From positions 1,116,001-1,180,000 of the forward strand of contig NBAZ01000003.1 of the NCBI GenBank assembly GCA_002794735.1: DNA of 64,000 nucleotides, in the 5' to 3' direction. Under the pieces are notes generated by a model, which was given only the letters and a program-made list of their open reading frames with translations, was not told where the DNA came from and searched no databases. The translations under genes and the position numbers were made by a program. The stretch is from Pyrrhoderma lamaoense. Taxonomy: Eukaryota; Basidiomycota; Agaricomycetes; Hymenochaetales; Hymenochaetaceae. Below, one piece after another: positions 23,133-33,533 of this stretch (within the stretch, counting starts at the first letter, position 1; every line of letters starts with the position of its first letter).

Positions 23133-24224
23133 CTATCTGAGTCCTTCAAGTCGCTGAAAGAGGAAGATTAACAAAAAACACGGTAGAAGTGTCACAAGAG
23201 ACTTGAATAAGGGGTATAAGAAGCCCATCGCTGACGAGCTCACTCCAGGGGTAGCGTCCGCACTGAAGTAGATTAATGATTTAGTCAATACTGATATGTA
23301 AATCAATAATAAGGATACATACGGTATACCATACAAATCGGAGTATGACGCGCAAGTCGAAGACGTATTTGTCTATGGTTTAAAAACTCCATAAGCGGTC
23401 GTATGATATAACTGTATTGGTATGTGATACTTACGAAGGGATCTGTAGGACAGCAGACAGAGTTACCTAGATAATCCACCGCACCAAAATCCGATTGATT
23501 AGAGGCGCCGGACCAAGCGTCTTCACAAGGGACACTAGCGTAACTGATATTCCAAACACCAAAATCCTAAAAATAAGTCAGTTCACCTTGAACCTGTTTC
23601 TGCAACAATAAGTTTTCTCACGTCGTATCCTAAAAATAGAGAGTAACGTCAATGATGGGTGGAGAAAAACATGACAGCTAAATTCTATATTACCATAGAC
23701 ACTAGGATCACTTGGGAAGAAATCATCGGGTATGCTGGAAGATGGCCATGCGAGATCAAAGTTCAGTTGGTGTCCTGCTCTAAAATGACGAATAAAAATA
23801 TTAATTTCAGATTTTATACTTGGCAAACATGTATGTATACAGACGGGTTGACGGAATCTTTAGACGCAGAGCACCATAGCCCAGTTTTGGGGCATAAGTC
23901 TATTATTCTTACTACAACGCTTGTTGTAGTATTTGGGTAGAAGGGTGGGTCCACGTTGTAAGGATTAATCAAAGTAAGGTTGAAGCAACGTCCGCAACCT
24001 GGTCCAAAGGCAGCACTACTTCCATAAGCCATCTGGCTGAGAGCGGCTGTCGGGTAGTGAGTACTTGCGGCTACACATCCGCAACTAGCAATGAAATCAA
24101 GCGGAAGAGTATAATGTGTCATTGATGCAAAACCGGAATCAGGGTAGTCGATCCATTGAGAATCTGCAACACAGCGCAGAACTAGGTAAAGACAGGTATA
24201 TAGTGATAAAAAGATGGCGTTCAT
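23133..24224 (-). CDS. Secreted GH45/expansin-like (double-psi beta-barrel) protein, probably GPI-anchored
   Basis: This resembles fungal GH45-type endoglucanase/expansin proteins acting on beta-glucan walls. Exons are 24224-23841, 23779-23694, 23629-23622 (8 nt), 23566-23435, 23372-23335 and 23262-23133. A signal peptide (MNAIFLSLYTCLYLVL) precedes a Cys-rich domain: DFIASCGCVAAS, AFGPGCGRCFNLTL, VVVRIIDLCP and WCSAS. LNFDLAWPSSSIPDDFFPSD, then DDFGVWNISYASVPC and VCCPTDP follow. The tail has a Ser/Thr/Ala linker and a terminal hydrophobic run (FKSLVTLLPCFLLIFLF), as in GPI signals. The 8-nt exon restores VYG-YD-DFGVW. The exon 1/2 join does not keep frame: all GT donors there are phase 0 but the acceptor at 23780 leaves one surplus base. 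No catalytic assignment is made. Confidence 0.75.
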
Positions 24225-24385
24225 AGTTTTTAAAGGACATCTGGTATTGATAGATGCATAAGTTACAAAAGTGTGCTTATCGTTTATGCTTAAGAGACAC
24301 CGAAGCACAATGTGTGTATTTTTTTCTATACAGTAACAGTATTTATAAATAAAATCCACATGCGGTGTACCGACTGACGTTTTGT
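24225..24385. promoter_or_regulatory. Compact divergent promoter, GH45-like / Gcn5
   Basis: 161 bp lie between the divergent ATGs. The Gcn5 start at 24386 is the first in-frame ATG; one at 24454 is an alternative, so the promoter could extend further. Confidence 0.4.
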
Positions 24386-26903
24386 ATGTCCCCGTGGTCA
24401 CGAGACTTAAAGGAGCAATCTCCGCGCTATTCTGATCCCGCTCAACGTCTCGCGATGAACGCACTCTATCCTGCAGGCTTTGATATCAAGTCACTTCCCA
24501 AGGCTGCAGTTGCGCTAAAGATAGCAAGACACTCAAGATGCTCGTACTGTGAAAATTGTCCTGGACTTCGGCCATCTTCAAACGTTTCTGTCTCTCTGGA
24601 CTCTGATTTTCCAGATGACTCTCTTGGTGACTTAGCTCAATATGGCTCTGACGACGAGGATCGACAGTCTCGATATCTAAGCTTATGTGCCTGTGGGCAT
24701 GATACACGGGAACATGGAGCAGATAAAGCTAGGCTAGGGGATGCTGAATATGCTCGACGGGCTAGAGTATCTATTCGGATGGATGAATTGTTGTCGGTCC
24801 GTCAAGTCACAGTATTTCTTTAAACAGAGTTCCCAAGCTAACTGTGATTTTCATAACTTCTCACGTACCTCCTTCTCATATTAGGTGCGTACTCCCCCGC
24901 TTACAGTGGTAAACATGCATATCACTAACCCTACCCGTGCGTGAAGGACGAAGGCAAGCTTCTAGACTTCGATTACACTAATGAAGACATCGAGTCACTG
25001 CGTCAGCAGATGCAACTTCCAGGGCACGTGTCTAGTCCATTATCAGAAGGCTCTTCAGGTAGGTGTCTTGACCACTTGCCATTAAGATGCAAGCCGAATA
25101 CTTCAGACACTTATATTCATCTACCTTTGTTACAGTATCTGAGGCTCCTGCTTCGCCTTCAAAGCACCTTCTTTCTCCTGATTCCTCCCTCAGTGATGCT
25201 CCGGCCCCACCTCCAAAGAAGCGCCGGACTTCCCAATCAGAATCATCTTTAAGTGATCCAGATGATGACGATGAAGAGGAACGTCCGCTCGCTGCAGGAA
25301 GAACAGTTTTGAATGGACGTGCACCGATAAGAAGTGGAAAGAAGACTGGGATGAAGAAGACTGGTGGAAAGAAAATTGCTCATACATCCTTACCTAGTGA
25401 ACAACCGCATTCCGTAGCAGAAGGCGCTAAATTGAATGGTCGCACTAATGGAGGTACCACACAAGAGACAAGAATTAAGATTGAAGAAAAATTGGATGAC
25501 AAACAATTGTCACGGTTAGCGACGGGCGTCACTGTGGACACGGGTACCACCGCACAAACACCCGTGAGCCACCCTAGCCTTTCTTGCTTTCTTCTACCAC
25601 ACCATCACTAACATGAAATACGACTTTCTAAAGATTACTGCTCGTCCAGAGAAAGCGGTCTACTCAGAACTTCGGCAGGGAATTATTCAAGTAATAGCTG
25701 TCGAGAATGATAACTCAGCTCGTTCTGGCATTATCATTACAGGACTAAAGACACTTTTTCAAAAACAACTTCCAAAAATGCCTAGAGATTATATCGCCAG
25801 ATTAGTTTATGACAAAAACTCGAAGTCTTTAGCAATCGTTAAGCATGGCTATAAGGTAGTCGGTGGAATCTGTTACCGGCCGTTCCCTCAAAGAGGATTT
25901 GCTGAGATTGTTTTCTTCGCTACGGCGTCAGTTGATCAGGTTAAGGTAATGCATATCTAAATATATCCTCTCATACTGGTCCTCACTACAATACAAGGGT
26001 TATGGTGGCATGTTAATGAATCAGTTTAAAATGCACATCAAGAGAACATACCCAGACATGATGCACTTTCTCACTTATGCTGATAACTATGCAGTCGGCT
26101 ATTTCCAGAAACAGGGTTTTTCCAAACAAATCACCCTAGATCGTGCTGTATGGGCAGGTTATATTAAAGATTACGAAGGCGGCACTATTATGCAATGTCG
26201 AATGCTGCCGAAGGTTGATTATCTCAATACTCAGGGACTTATCTCGCAGCAAAGAGAAGCCGTCCTTACAAAGATTCGTGAAATGAGCAAAAGCCATATC
26301 GTACATCCTGGCTTACCTCAATTCCAAGAAGGAGCCCCAGAAAATGTAACAGTGGACCCTCAAGACGTGCCTGGACTTCGTACGTACCCAGAGAAGTTCT
26401 ATACTTAGACCGCAAGTAATTCTAACATTTGATTCGCTATTTACAGGTGAGACTGGTTGGACCCTGGATATGCAAGCTGAAGTGTCTGCTCTTTATTTCG
26501 CAAAGAGTCCATTGTATGCAGCAATGAAACGGATTCTTGTAGAACTGCAAAACGATCCTCTTGCATGGGCCTTCTTACAGCCCGTGAAAGAAGAGGAAGT
26601 ACAAGATTATTACACTGTAATAAAGAATCCAATGGGTACGTACAAAAAGGAAATTCAATTTCCCAAAATAAAGGTTACTCAATTATCATGCTCTTCTCCC
26701 TAATTACTTGAATAGATTTCAGTACGATTGAGCATAAGCTTGAGAATAGCCTCTACTCAACTAAGGAAAGCTTCCTCGCTGATTTTGTACTTACATTCGA
26801 GAATTGCCGAACGTACAACCCAGAAGGTTCTGTCTATTATAAAAATGCAAACAAGCTTGAGAAGAAAGTGAGGGACCTTGTGAAAAATCTTGACATCGAT
26901 TGA
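24386..26903 (+). CDS. GCN5: Histone acetyltransferase Gcn5 (SAGA)
   Basis: Gcn5 is the catalytic subunit of SAGA-type coactivators and acetylates histone H3. Exons are 24386-24796, 24947-25058, 25136-25563, 25634-25945, 25998-26379, 26447-26635 and 26716-26903, giving 673 residues. An N-terminal Cys-rich part ([20 protein letters not shown]) resembles the extended N-domain of non-yeast Gcn5. A Ser/Asp/Lys-rich linker follows. The acetyltransferase domain (about 318-500) shows [12 protein letters not shown] with the catalytic Glu, the acetyl-CoA loop [14 protein letters not shown], and [15 protein letters not shown]. The bromodomain (about 555-665) has [14 protein letters not shown] and FENCRTYN. 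The first intron uses an unusual gtccgt donor at 24797, so the exon 1/2 join is less certain than the rest. Confidence 0.95.
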
Positions 26904-27303
26904 AAATGCCTATCTTGTTGGGGTTCCCCTCTGGTCCCTCCCCCTGGCTTTTTATATCTCTCCTTCTGTTGGCAACGCTCTTGTGCCTCATTCTATTTTT
27001 CTACCATTACTCCAATAATCTCGATTGAAATCAACCGCTTTTTACTTTCTACGCCATGAAATCCACCGTGTACTACCTGAACTTGTTTATTGTAAATTAA
27101 TCGTTATCTTTATTGCGCTTGCTCTTCTATTATATTCGTTTCTTACTACACAAGATGTTCACTAGACTCATAATGCAAAATATTAGCAGTAACTTGATTG
27201 GCCTTATTGACTAATACAGAGAGTACAGAACAACAACAGCATTTATAAAGAAAAGAAGATGAGCAGAGTATACAAGTAATAATACATTCCTAAATAACTC
27301 CCA
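26904..27303. other. Convergent 3' region, Gcn5 / formate dehydrogenase
   Basis: 400 bp between the two stop codons. It is AT-rich with no open frame of note; I assign it to the two 3' UTRs and terminators. Confidence 0.6.
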
Positions 27304-29098
27304 TCACTTGCGTTGGCCATCTTTGAAAAAAGAGACAAAATCAGTACAATTGGCGATTAAAATGTTTTAGAAGTCAGTCACTCACAGGCCTTTGTCTCAT
27401 AACCACCTAGACAATAAAGAAGAGATAACATATTGTCATTAATCTATCTTCCATTAAAGAACATTCGAAACTGATAAACTTACTCTTGCCAACAATGACA
27501 TTTGCGGGGTTTTGGGGCTTGTTCTCAAAGTAGTTGGTAAGAATCTCACGTGTACCGGCAGCGTAACGGGCCTGAGCATCAAGAGTGGTTCCAGAGTAAT
27601 GGGGTACCATGCCGTTACCACCACCGAGAGGATTCTTCATCGTCCTCCACGGATGGTCTTTAGGGGCGGGTTGTACATTCCATACATCACCTGCATAACC
27701 ATTTAATTGGCCGGACTTCACGGCTGCCGCAACTGCATCTGCATCACAAATAGCTCCACGAGCAGTGTTGACGAGCCATGCACCCTTCTTGAAATGCTTA
27801 AGTAGGTCAGCATTCACGAGTCCTCGTGTACCCTCGTGTAGAGGACAGTTGATAGTAACTACGTCACACTTAAAACCAAAGATGTCAGTGTTCTAAACCA
27901 TGAATTGATTATGTAAACATGGGTATTACCTGAGAAACGAACTCTTTCAGATCCTCCACGCGGCGGGCACCGACGGCCTTAGCCGCATCTACTCAAATCA
28001 AAAATTATTAAAATAGCAACAATTTTAACCAATCTGGTTTTCGCTGACCTTCGGGCAAAGGTGCATAATCGAAATAGAGAAGCTCTTTGGTGTTGAACGG
28101 GAGGAGACGCTGTAGTACACGATATCCGATCCGACCAGCACCGATTGTACCGACTACTTTACCCTCAAGGTCATAAGCATTACGAGCAACGTCTGATACC
28201 AGCCAATCTCCGCGCTCGATCATCTAAATTTCATTTAGTTGACTTGCAGAGATTCTTATGACTTTTGATATGTTAACAGACCTCGTGAGCAGGAACGAAG
28301 TTGCGGACTAGCAAAAGGATCGACATGACGACATGCTCGGCTACTGATACCACGTTTGAACCAGTGACCTCAAGGACCTGGATGTGCTTTGATACAGCAG
28401 CATTAAGATCAATGTGGTCGGATCCGACACCGGCCGTAACACAGATCTTAAGGTTCTTGCCTAGTATAGCATTTGATGTCAGTCTTGATGATTCAGAAGG
28501 GGTATGACAAATGCTTCTCACCTTCTCAACGAGATCTGCAGTGAGATAACCTGGATGGAAAGGTGTCGTTATAAGAATTTCAGCCTAGAGAAAATCGATC
28601 TATTTTTAGAAACAGGCTTCGTCAGTTTTGATGGGTATACTCACATCTGTGATATGTTTCTGGAATTCGCTATTTGGTCCCTCCTTGTCGCTAGTGACCT
28701 ATAGACCAGATTATACTAGATAAGATTTCGAGCTAGTAAATACAAGATCCGACTGACAATGAACTCATGACCAAGATCTTTCAGCCATTTTTCAATACCG
28801 AGCTGCAAAACGAGTTATAATTTGGTAATATTATGCGGTTCAACAGCGTTCTAACCTTGTTCTCGGTGGTACCAAGAAGACGAGGCTCTTGCTCAGCAGC
28901 CTGGTAACCATCGTAAAGGACAGCAAGAATCTACAAAAGGGGGGTCAAATTTTCGATTGGATAAACCATACTCTTATAGTTCACCTTCATGTTTGAACGT
29001 GCGGTGGAGTGAAAGTGTGACTTGGAAATGCGAGACTGAACAGGGGCTTTATATGCTCTCAGGCTAGTAAGACGCTGGGATAAACGAAATGCAGACAT
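27304..29098 (-). CDS. FDH1: NAD-dependent formate dehydrogenase, mitochondrial-type N-terminus
   Basis: This enzyme oxidises formate to CO2 with NAD+. Eleven exons are read: 29098-28985, 28930-28856, 28802-28758, 28698-28645, 28584-28522, 28455-28282, 28223-28049, 27988-27930, 27892-27484, 27406-27386 and 27320-27304 (401 residues). An Arg/Ser/Thr-rich N-terminal stretch precedes [14 protein letters not shown], as in a mitochondrial presequence. Landmarks are [35 protein letters not shown], the Rossmann loop [22 protein letters not shown] with the catalytic Arg, and [13 protein letters not shown] with the catalytic His. It ends AYGQRK. At the sixth exon the first AG (28459-28460) would leave the frame one base short; using the next AG (28456) keeps frame but loses two residues of the usual KAKNLK. 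The last two exons are 21 and 17 nt. Confidence 0.93.
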
Positions 29099-29182
29099 GA
29101 TTTTTGTTAGCAAGCAATTGAATGAGATGCCAAGGTCCAAAAGGATGAGTGTGATGATATTGGACAGCAGCTGACCTTAGGA

Positions 29183-29267
29183 CTTTATATAGGCAAGCTT
29201 CTTGTTTCGCTGAGAATTCAGTCGGACGTTGTTCCCAGGATACCTTAAAACCTGATTGCTTTATATA
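29183..29267 (-). promoter_or_regulatory. Tandem TATA boxes upstream of formate dehydrogenase
   Basis: On the minus strand TATATAAAG occurs twice, at 29183-29191 and 29259-29267, 76 bp apart. They lie about 90 and 165 bp upstream of the FDH ATG. This is a strong core-promoter signal compared with the other promoters in the window, consistent with an inducible, highly expressed gene. Confidence 0.6.
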
Positions 29268-31722
29268 GTCATTAACGAAAGATAAAAGATTGCTCCCGTG
29301 CCGCAGCGGATATTTTATTCAACACTTTCATGGAAAGTCCTAGTGCTTAAACTGACAAACGACCCGCAGGATCCCGACAAATCAGGCCTGCGATGCTTGA
29401 AGACAGCAGAGATAATCTTGAAAAAAGGGTACAGGGATTACAGAGCAATACCATAACTCCCGAATGTCTTGCCGAATCTGTCCGTATATGGCGAGAAAAT
29501 CACAAAAAATAGTAAGAACGCATCGATACACGGATAGCACTTTATGCAATCAGTCAGGTGGACAAACACTTCTTGTGGCATGACTGTAACAGGCCCGAAG
29601 TCTCCTCGGGTTGCTATAGCCAATGGGAAAGGCATGGCTCACGGGCAATCACGGTCGCAGGTGGTTTCTGACGGAGATGAATTGATAGAAATCGATGTTC
29701 TACATCCTAAAAGTGCAATCATAACTCAACGGAACTGAGTCGGGAAGGTATGTGCACAAGAAAGGTATCATCACGTGATCCTATGCACGTGACGGTAGAT
29801 GGGTGCTTTCGGGATAGTTGGCGATTGTGTGCTCCATTCGTTATTGGCTGCCGAAGTGATCCTGGGTTGCACTTCAACTTCTTCAAGACTCACCAATCGG
29901 AATAGATCACTGGAAACCACCAATGACCCCGATATCTGCCGTCTGAGGGTTGCAGAGTATTGTCACTTTACACGGATGCTGCACATACACCATTCATCAC
30001 CGAATGCCCGTTCTCACTCGGACTCCTCATTTGTAATTGTACATGTACATGACTATAGTACAACAGGAACCTGTATCAACTCGGGTGAAAGGAGATGCGA
30101 GAACTAGACTCAGTCTATGCTCCCTGAGTGTAGTGTTTCTGTCTTTGTAATTGCCCATCCGTAATCTCCGGTTGTAACATCAAACTCCACGGGCGAATCG
30201 CTCATGCATTACATTCTCTGTCCTAAGAATATCTAGTTACATGCTCATTATCTTCAACAAAAGGCTTTCATTGCATCTCATTTCCTTTGATTGACAATAT
30301 AATTATACTCACTGAAGAGGTCACATGCTAATCTTTGGTTTACTTAGGTAATCTGGAACCTTTGGACCAAGAATTTTTGACTTCTTCGGACTGTCCGAAA
30401 CTATACTGCAGAAGTGCCCAATTGGGTGTCTCATAGTCTACCGAGTCTTAGATTCGATCGTACCATAAGATGATAGTAACATCATATAATCATCCGCCAT
30501 ACTTTTGAAAATTGATCGAAGTCTTCTATTCCAATCCATGGTTATCAAATCTTATAAAACTACTTGTACCTGACGTGTCTTGTGCGTCCTCCCCGAACAA
30601 TTACATCTTCTAATTAAACGGCGGTAAAGACAGATATTCCGTCTTTATACTGTTGATTATAATTACGGAATCCTTAGAGCCAAAGATTTGACCCCTCCCC
30701 GAGCGCCAAGCCTTAGCTCCCGCCTTTTGTATGGAATTAATCACATCCAACCTACAACCTTTGACGTTAAATAGCGTCTGCAGATTTTCTACAAACAAAT
30801 TAACTCTTATTAGCAATAAAACAATCAAATGTTATATACAACTCGCGACTTGTTCTTGAGCAGATGTGTATGTAAGTAGGGTTGCGTAATTTGTGCGGGA
30901 GTACATATCTAGTCCACCACAATATTGGTCGTGCAATTCGAGACAAAGTAGGGTCGGGTTCTTCCTTCAATGCCGTAAATCATTGATATTCTAGGCAGGA
31001 GGAATGTTCTGATCAGTAGTAATATATGTATTTGCTTCCGACATCGGGTACATCGCGCAGGTTCACGACGTATAAAATAAACTATATTGTCAGATATATA
31101 TTTCCGTGGTGCCTTGTTCTTACCTAGAGGCAGGACTATACACAAGCGGGTCTAGCATTTATGTGAATTCATAGGGGTCCTAATAATTTGAGCATTGCAG
31201 TGGGCGAAAATCCGATTTTCCCCCTACTACTACAGCGTTCGCTGGGGTTTATTCTTATGGAAGCACACCTTTTTCTTTCAGAGATGCACTTTGGTTCAGC
31301 AACTGAATGTGGGAATCAATGACAGACATCATCGAAGTTTGTTTGGATAAAAGGTCAAAAACGTACGAACCTCGCTGGCTTTAGGACGAAGGAACTCGGA
31401 CATAATAAGATATTCTGAATAATGACCACCCGATCTCCTTGCATGTAGATGAAGTAACAATTGACTCCCTCACTTTTAGAGATGTTGTATATGATTCAAG
31501 AGCTACATTGAATTAATGGTGCGCAACATACTAAACGATGTGAGATAACGATATAGCTGATATGTAGGAGAAAAGATAGAGATAGGAAGATGAGACGTGA
31601 CAGCGAAATAGTTATTTATAAGAGGGTTGAGTTTTAGTTCGGTATAGATATAAATATGATAATAATATTGTATGTATGTAGATGTAATGAGCGTCGCAAA
31701 ATAAGCCTTCATGAACAATGCT
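29268..31722. other. 2.5 kb intergenic region upstream of FDH
   Basis: No gene can be supported. An open frame at 29799-30107 (plus) lacks any recognisable motif and has chance-like composition. Two CACGTG E-boxes occur at 29772-29777 and 29786-29791. The part nearest 31722 will include the 3' flank of the unknown 520-residue gene. Confidence 0.55.
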
Positions 31723-33285
31723 CTAAGATACCATTATATTAGACATGGAATTAGTAATTGATTCCACTTTCTTTTGGAGAGATAACTTGTCTATAGCATC
31801 TGACGGGTGAGTATGAGGCCTTTGGGGCGTATAGTACAAGATCACCTGCTCATTAGTTGCAGTTGCAAACATAGAAGCAGGATCAACATGCGCCCCAGAT
31901 CGATATATAGTTTCCGAGTCGGACTTTGATGTACTATATTCATCATCATTGTTGACGACGCAAGAACTAAATCCTTGTTGAATATCATGGGCCTCCTCGA
32001 CAGAGGTATTGATTGTACACTTAGAGGATGAGAGTTTATTATTCGTATATGGCTCATAAAGGTTATAAGGTGTTGTGAAAATGAGTTGAAGAGCTCTTTT
32101 CGGTCCGCTAAGTTCGGGGTCATAGTCCCGTAAAGACTCTACAATGTTCTCCGCGCAGTGCATCTGGTGACATAAGATCTCCCACCGTGAGTGCCAGCAT
32201 TTTTCCCAAGTCCAAAGCTCAGAGTTTTTGCTTATGACGTCGAGCAAAGATCCCTCTCTTTCCCCCGTTTCATTGCTAGTAGATTGTATACTATCAGAAC
32301 ACTTCTGAGGTTCACAGAGATAGCCATTGAATACTGTGGATCCACTATAATCCGTGCTTGAAGACAACAATGTTTCAGTTGAGCAGTTACTTGGATTCAG
32401 TACTTGTTGAACACTATTGCGTACGTCAACTTGTTCGACGTTCACGAAACATTGCCTTGCCCTATGATTGATGTCAAACATCCAAACGAGTTTACGTAGA
32501 GTCCAAAGAGGGATATCATGAAACCAGGTATCTACAGAAATAAGGAATGAATTTCCAAGAGAAGATAAATCTCCTATTCGAGGGACTGTTGCAGGATTAA
32601 TCGTAGAGAGATTTGAAGTTGATGTTGAAGATGGGACACTAGTATCTAGACTATTTGTGTGGCCTTTTATCCATGGCCCATTTGTAAGGTGTGGAGGTAG
32701 GGTATAAGCTAGATCAACATTATTTTCAATTGTGCCACCGTACGCTTCATCAAGGGTTACGCCTGCTTGCAGAAGCATGTATTCGTAGTCTTCCCATTCA
32801 GCCTTTCGCTTTCTCCAAAGCTCACGTTGGTGAAACAAAGCTGATTGAGAGTAGCCACAGTTATGGTAGAAGTGACGAGCCGCAGTTTGCCGCTTGACAG
32901 GTTTCACTCCTGAAAGAGGAGAAGGGAACTTCGGTGAGGTAGGATGGAACTTACGAGCTTGGTATCTTGGCGGTTGGTTTCTTTTGTGTGATTTGGTATT
33001 GTGTAAAAAAACTATTTCTTCAGTATCAGAATCATCTGATTCTTCAACGCAGGGATTTTGAACAGTAGAGACAGTATTTTTATGTCCTCGAATTATTTTA
33101 TTCAACATTGGCCAACGATCAGTAATACGGTAGCTTTTTTGAGTGCGCCGAAGGGAAGGTCTCTGCAAGACAACGTAAGCATCACTTTCTTTGGCCGTCG
33201 TAGGACGTTTCCGGTGAGGAGAGGAGATAACTAGAGGAGAAGAAACAATGGACTTTCGAGGCATGCTTGTTCCGGAGTTTACCAT
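31723..33285 (-). CDS. Unknown 520-residue nuclear-like protein with a SUMO-interaction-type motif
   Basis: A single unspliced open frame of 520 codons, far longer than chance in this AT-rich DNA. I do not recognise the family. The N-terminus is basic (RKRPTTAKES, SLRRTQKSYRITDRW). At about residues 84-98 an acidic patch runs into a short hydrophobic strand (ESDDSDTEEIVFL), the layout of a SUMO-interaction motif. A basic segment (KPVKRQTAARHFYHNCGYSQ) follows, then RELWRKRKAEWEDYEYMLLQAG, a likely helix. The second half has Trp-rich stretches (VDTWFHDIPLWTLRKLVWMF; WTWEKCWHSRWEILCHQMHC) that look like a folded conserved core, with Ser/Thr-rich linkers. There is no signal peptide or membrane span. 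It is divergent from ESA1 with a 248 bp gap. Confidence 0.7.
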   Translation of the reverse strand: MVNSGTSMPRKSIVSSPLVISSPHRKRPTTAKESDAYVVLQRPSLRRTQKSYRITDRWPMLNKIIRGHKNTVSTVQNPCVEESDDSDTEEIVFLHNTKSHKRNQPPRYQARKFHPTSPKFPSPLSGVKPVKRQTAARHFYHNCGYSQSALFHQRELWRKRKAEWEDYEYMLLQAGVTLDEAYGGTIENNVDLAYTLPPHLTNGPWIKGHTNSLDTSVPSSTSTSNLSTINPATVPRIGDLSSLGNSFLISVDTWFHDIPLWTLRKLVWMFDINHRARQCFVNVEQVDVRNSVQQVLNPSNCSTETLLSSSTDYSGSTVFNGYLCEPQKCSDSIQSTSNETGEREGSLLDVISKNSELWTWEKCWHSRWEILCHQMHCAENIVESLRDYDPELSGPKRALQLIFTTPYNLYEPYTNNKLSSSKCTINTSVEEAHDIQQGFSSCVVNNDDEYSTSKSDSETIYRSGAHVDPASMFATATNEQVILYYTPQRPHTHPSDAIDKLSLQKKVESITNSMSNIMVS

Positions 33286-33533
33286 GCGCTTTAGTCGACG
33301 ATATGTCTCAGGGAGGCGCGTGTCGAAAGAATACTAAATTATACCCTGTACTGGAAACAATGCGTGGGAGAGGAACAAAAAGAATACGAGCCTTCGATTA
33401 CATGTAACTACGGGGCTGACGCACGATACTGGCAAAACGTCGATCACGTGGTTAAGCACGTGTCGAAAGGTTAATTGGATCTCTCGGCCAATTTTGGACG
33501 TAAATCCATTCTTTCACTTTAACCATCATCACC
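33286..33533. promoter_or_regulatory. Shared divergent promoter with paired CACGTG boxes (unknown gene / ESA1)
   Basis: The 248 bp between two divergent ATGs carry CACGTG at 33445-33450 and again at 33457-33462, spaced 12 bp start to start (about one helical turn). bHLH factors of the Cbf1/USF type bind this hexamer. Confidence 0.55.

Noticed and set aside
29799..30107. 102-codon plus-strand frame upstream of FDH
   Set aside because: No motif, chance-like composition, no splice-linked neighbours.
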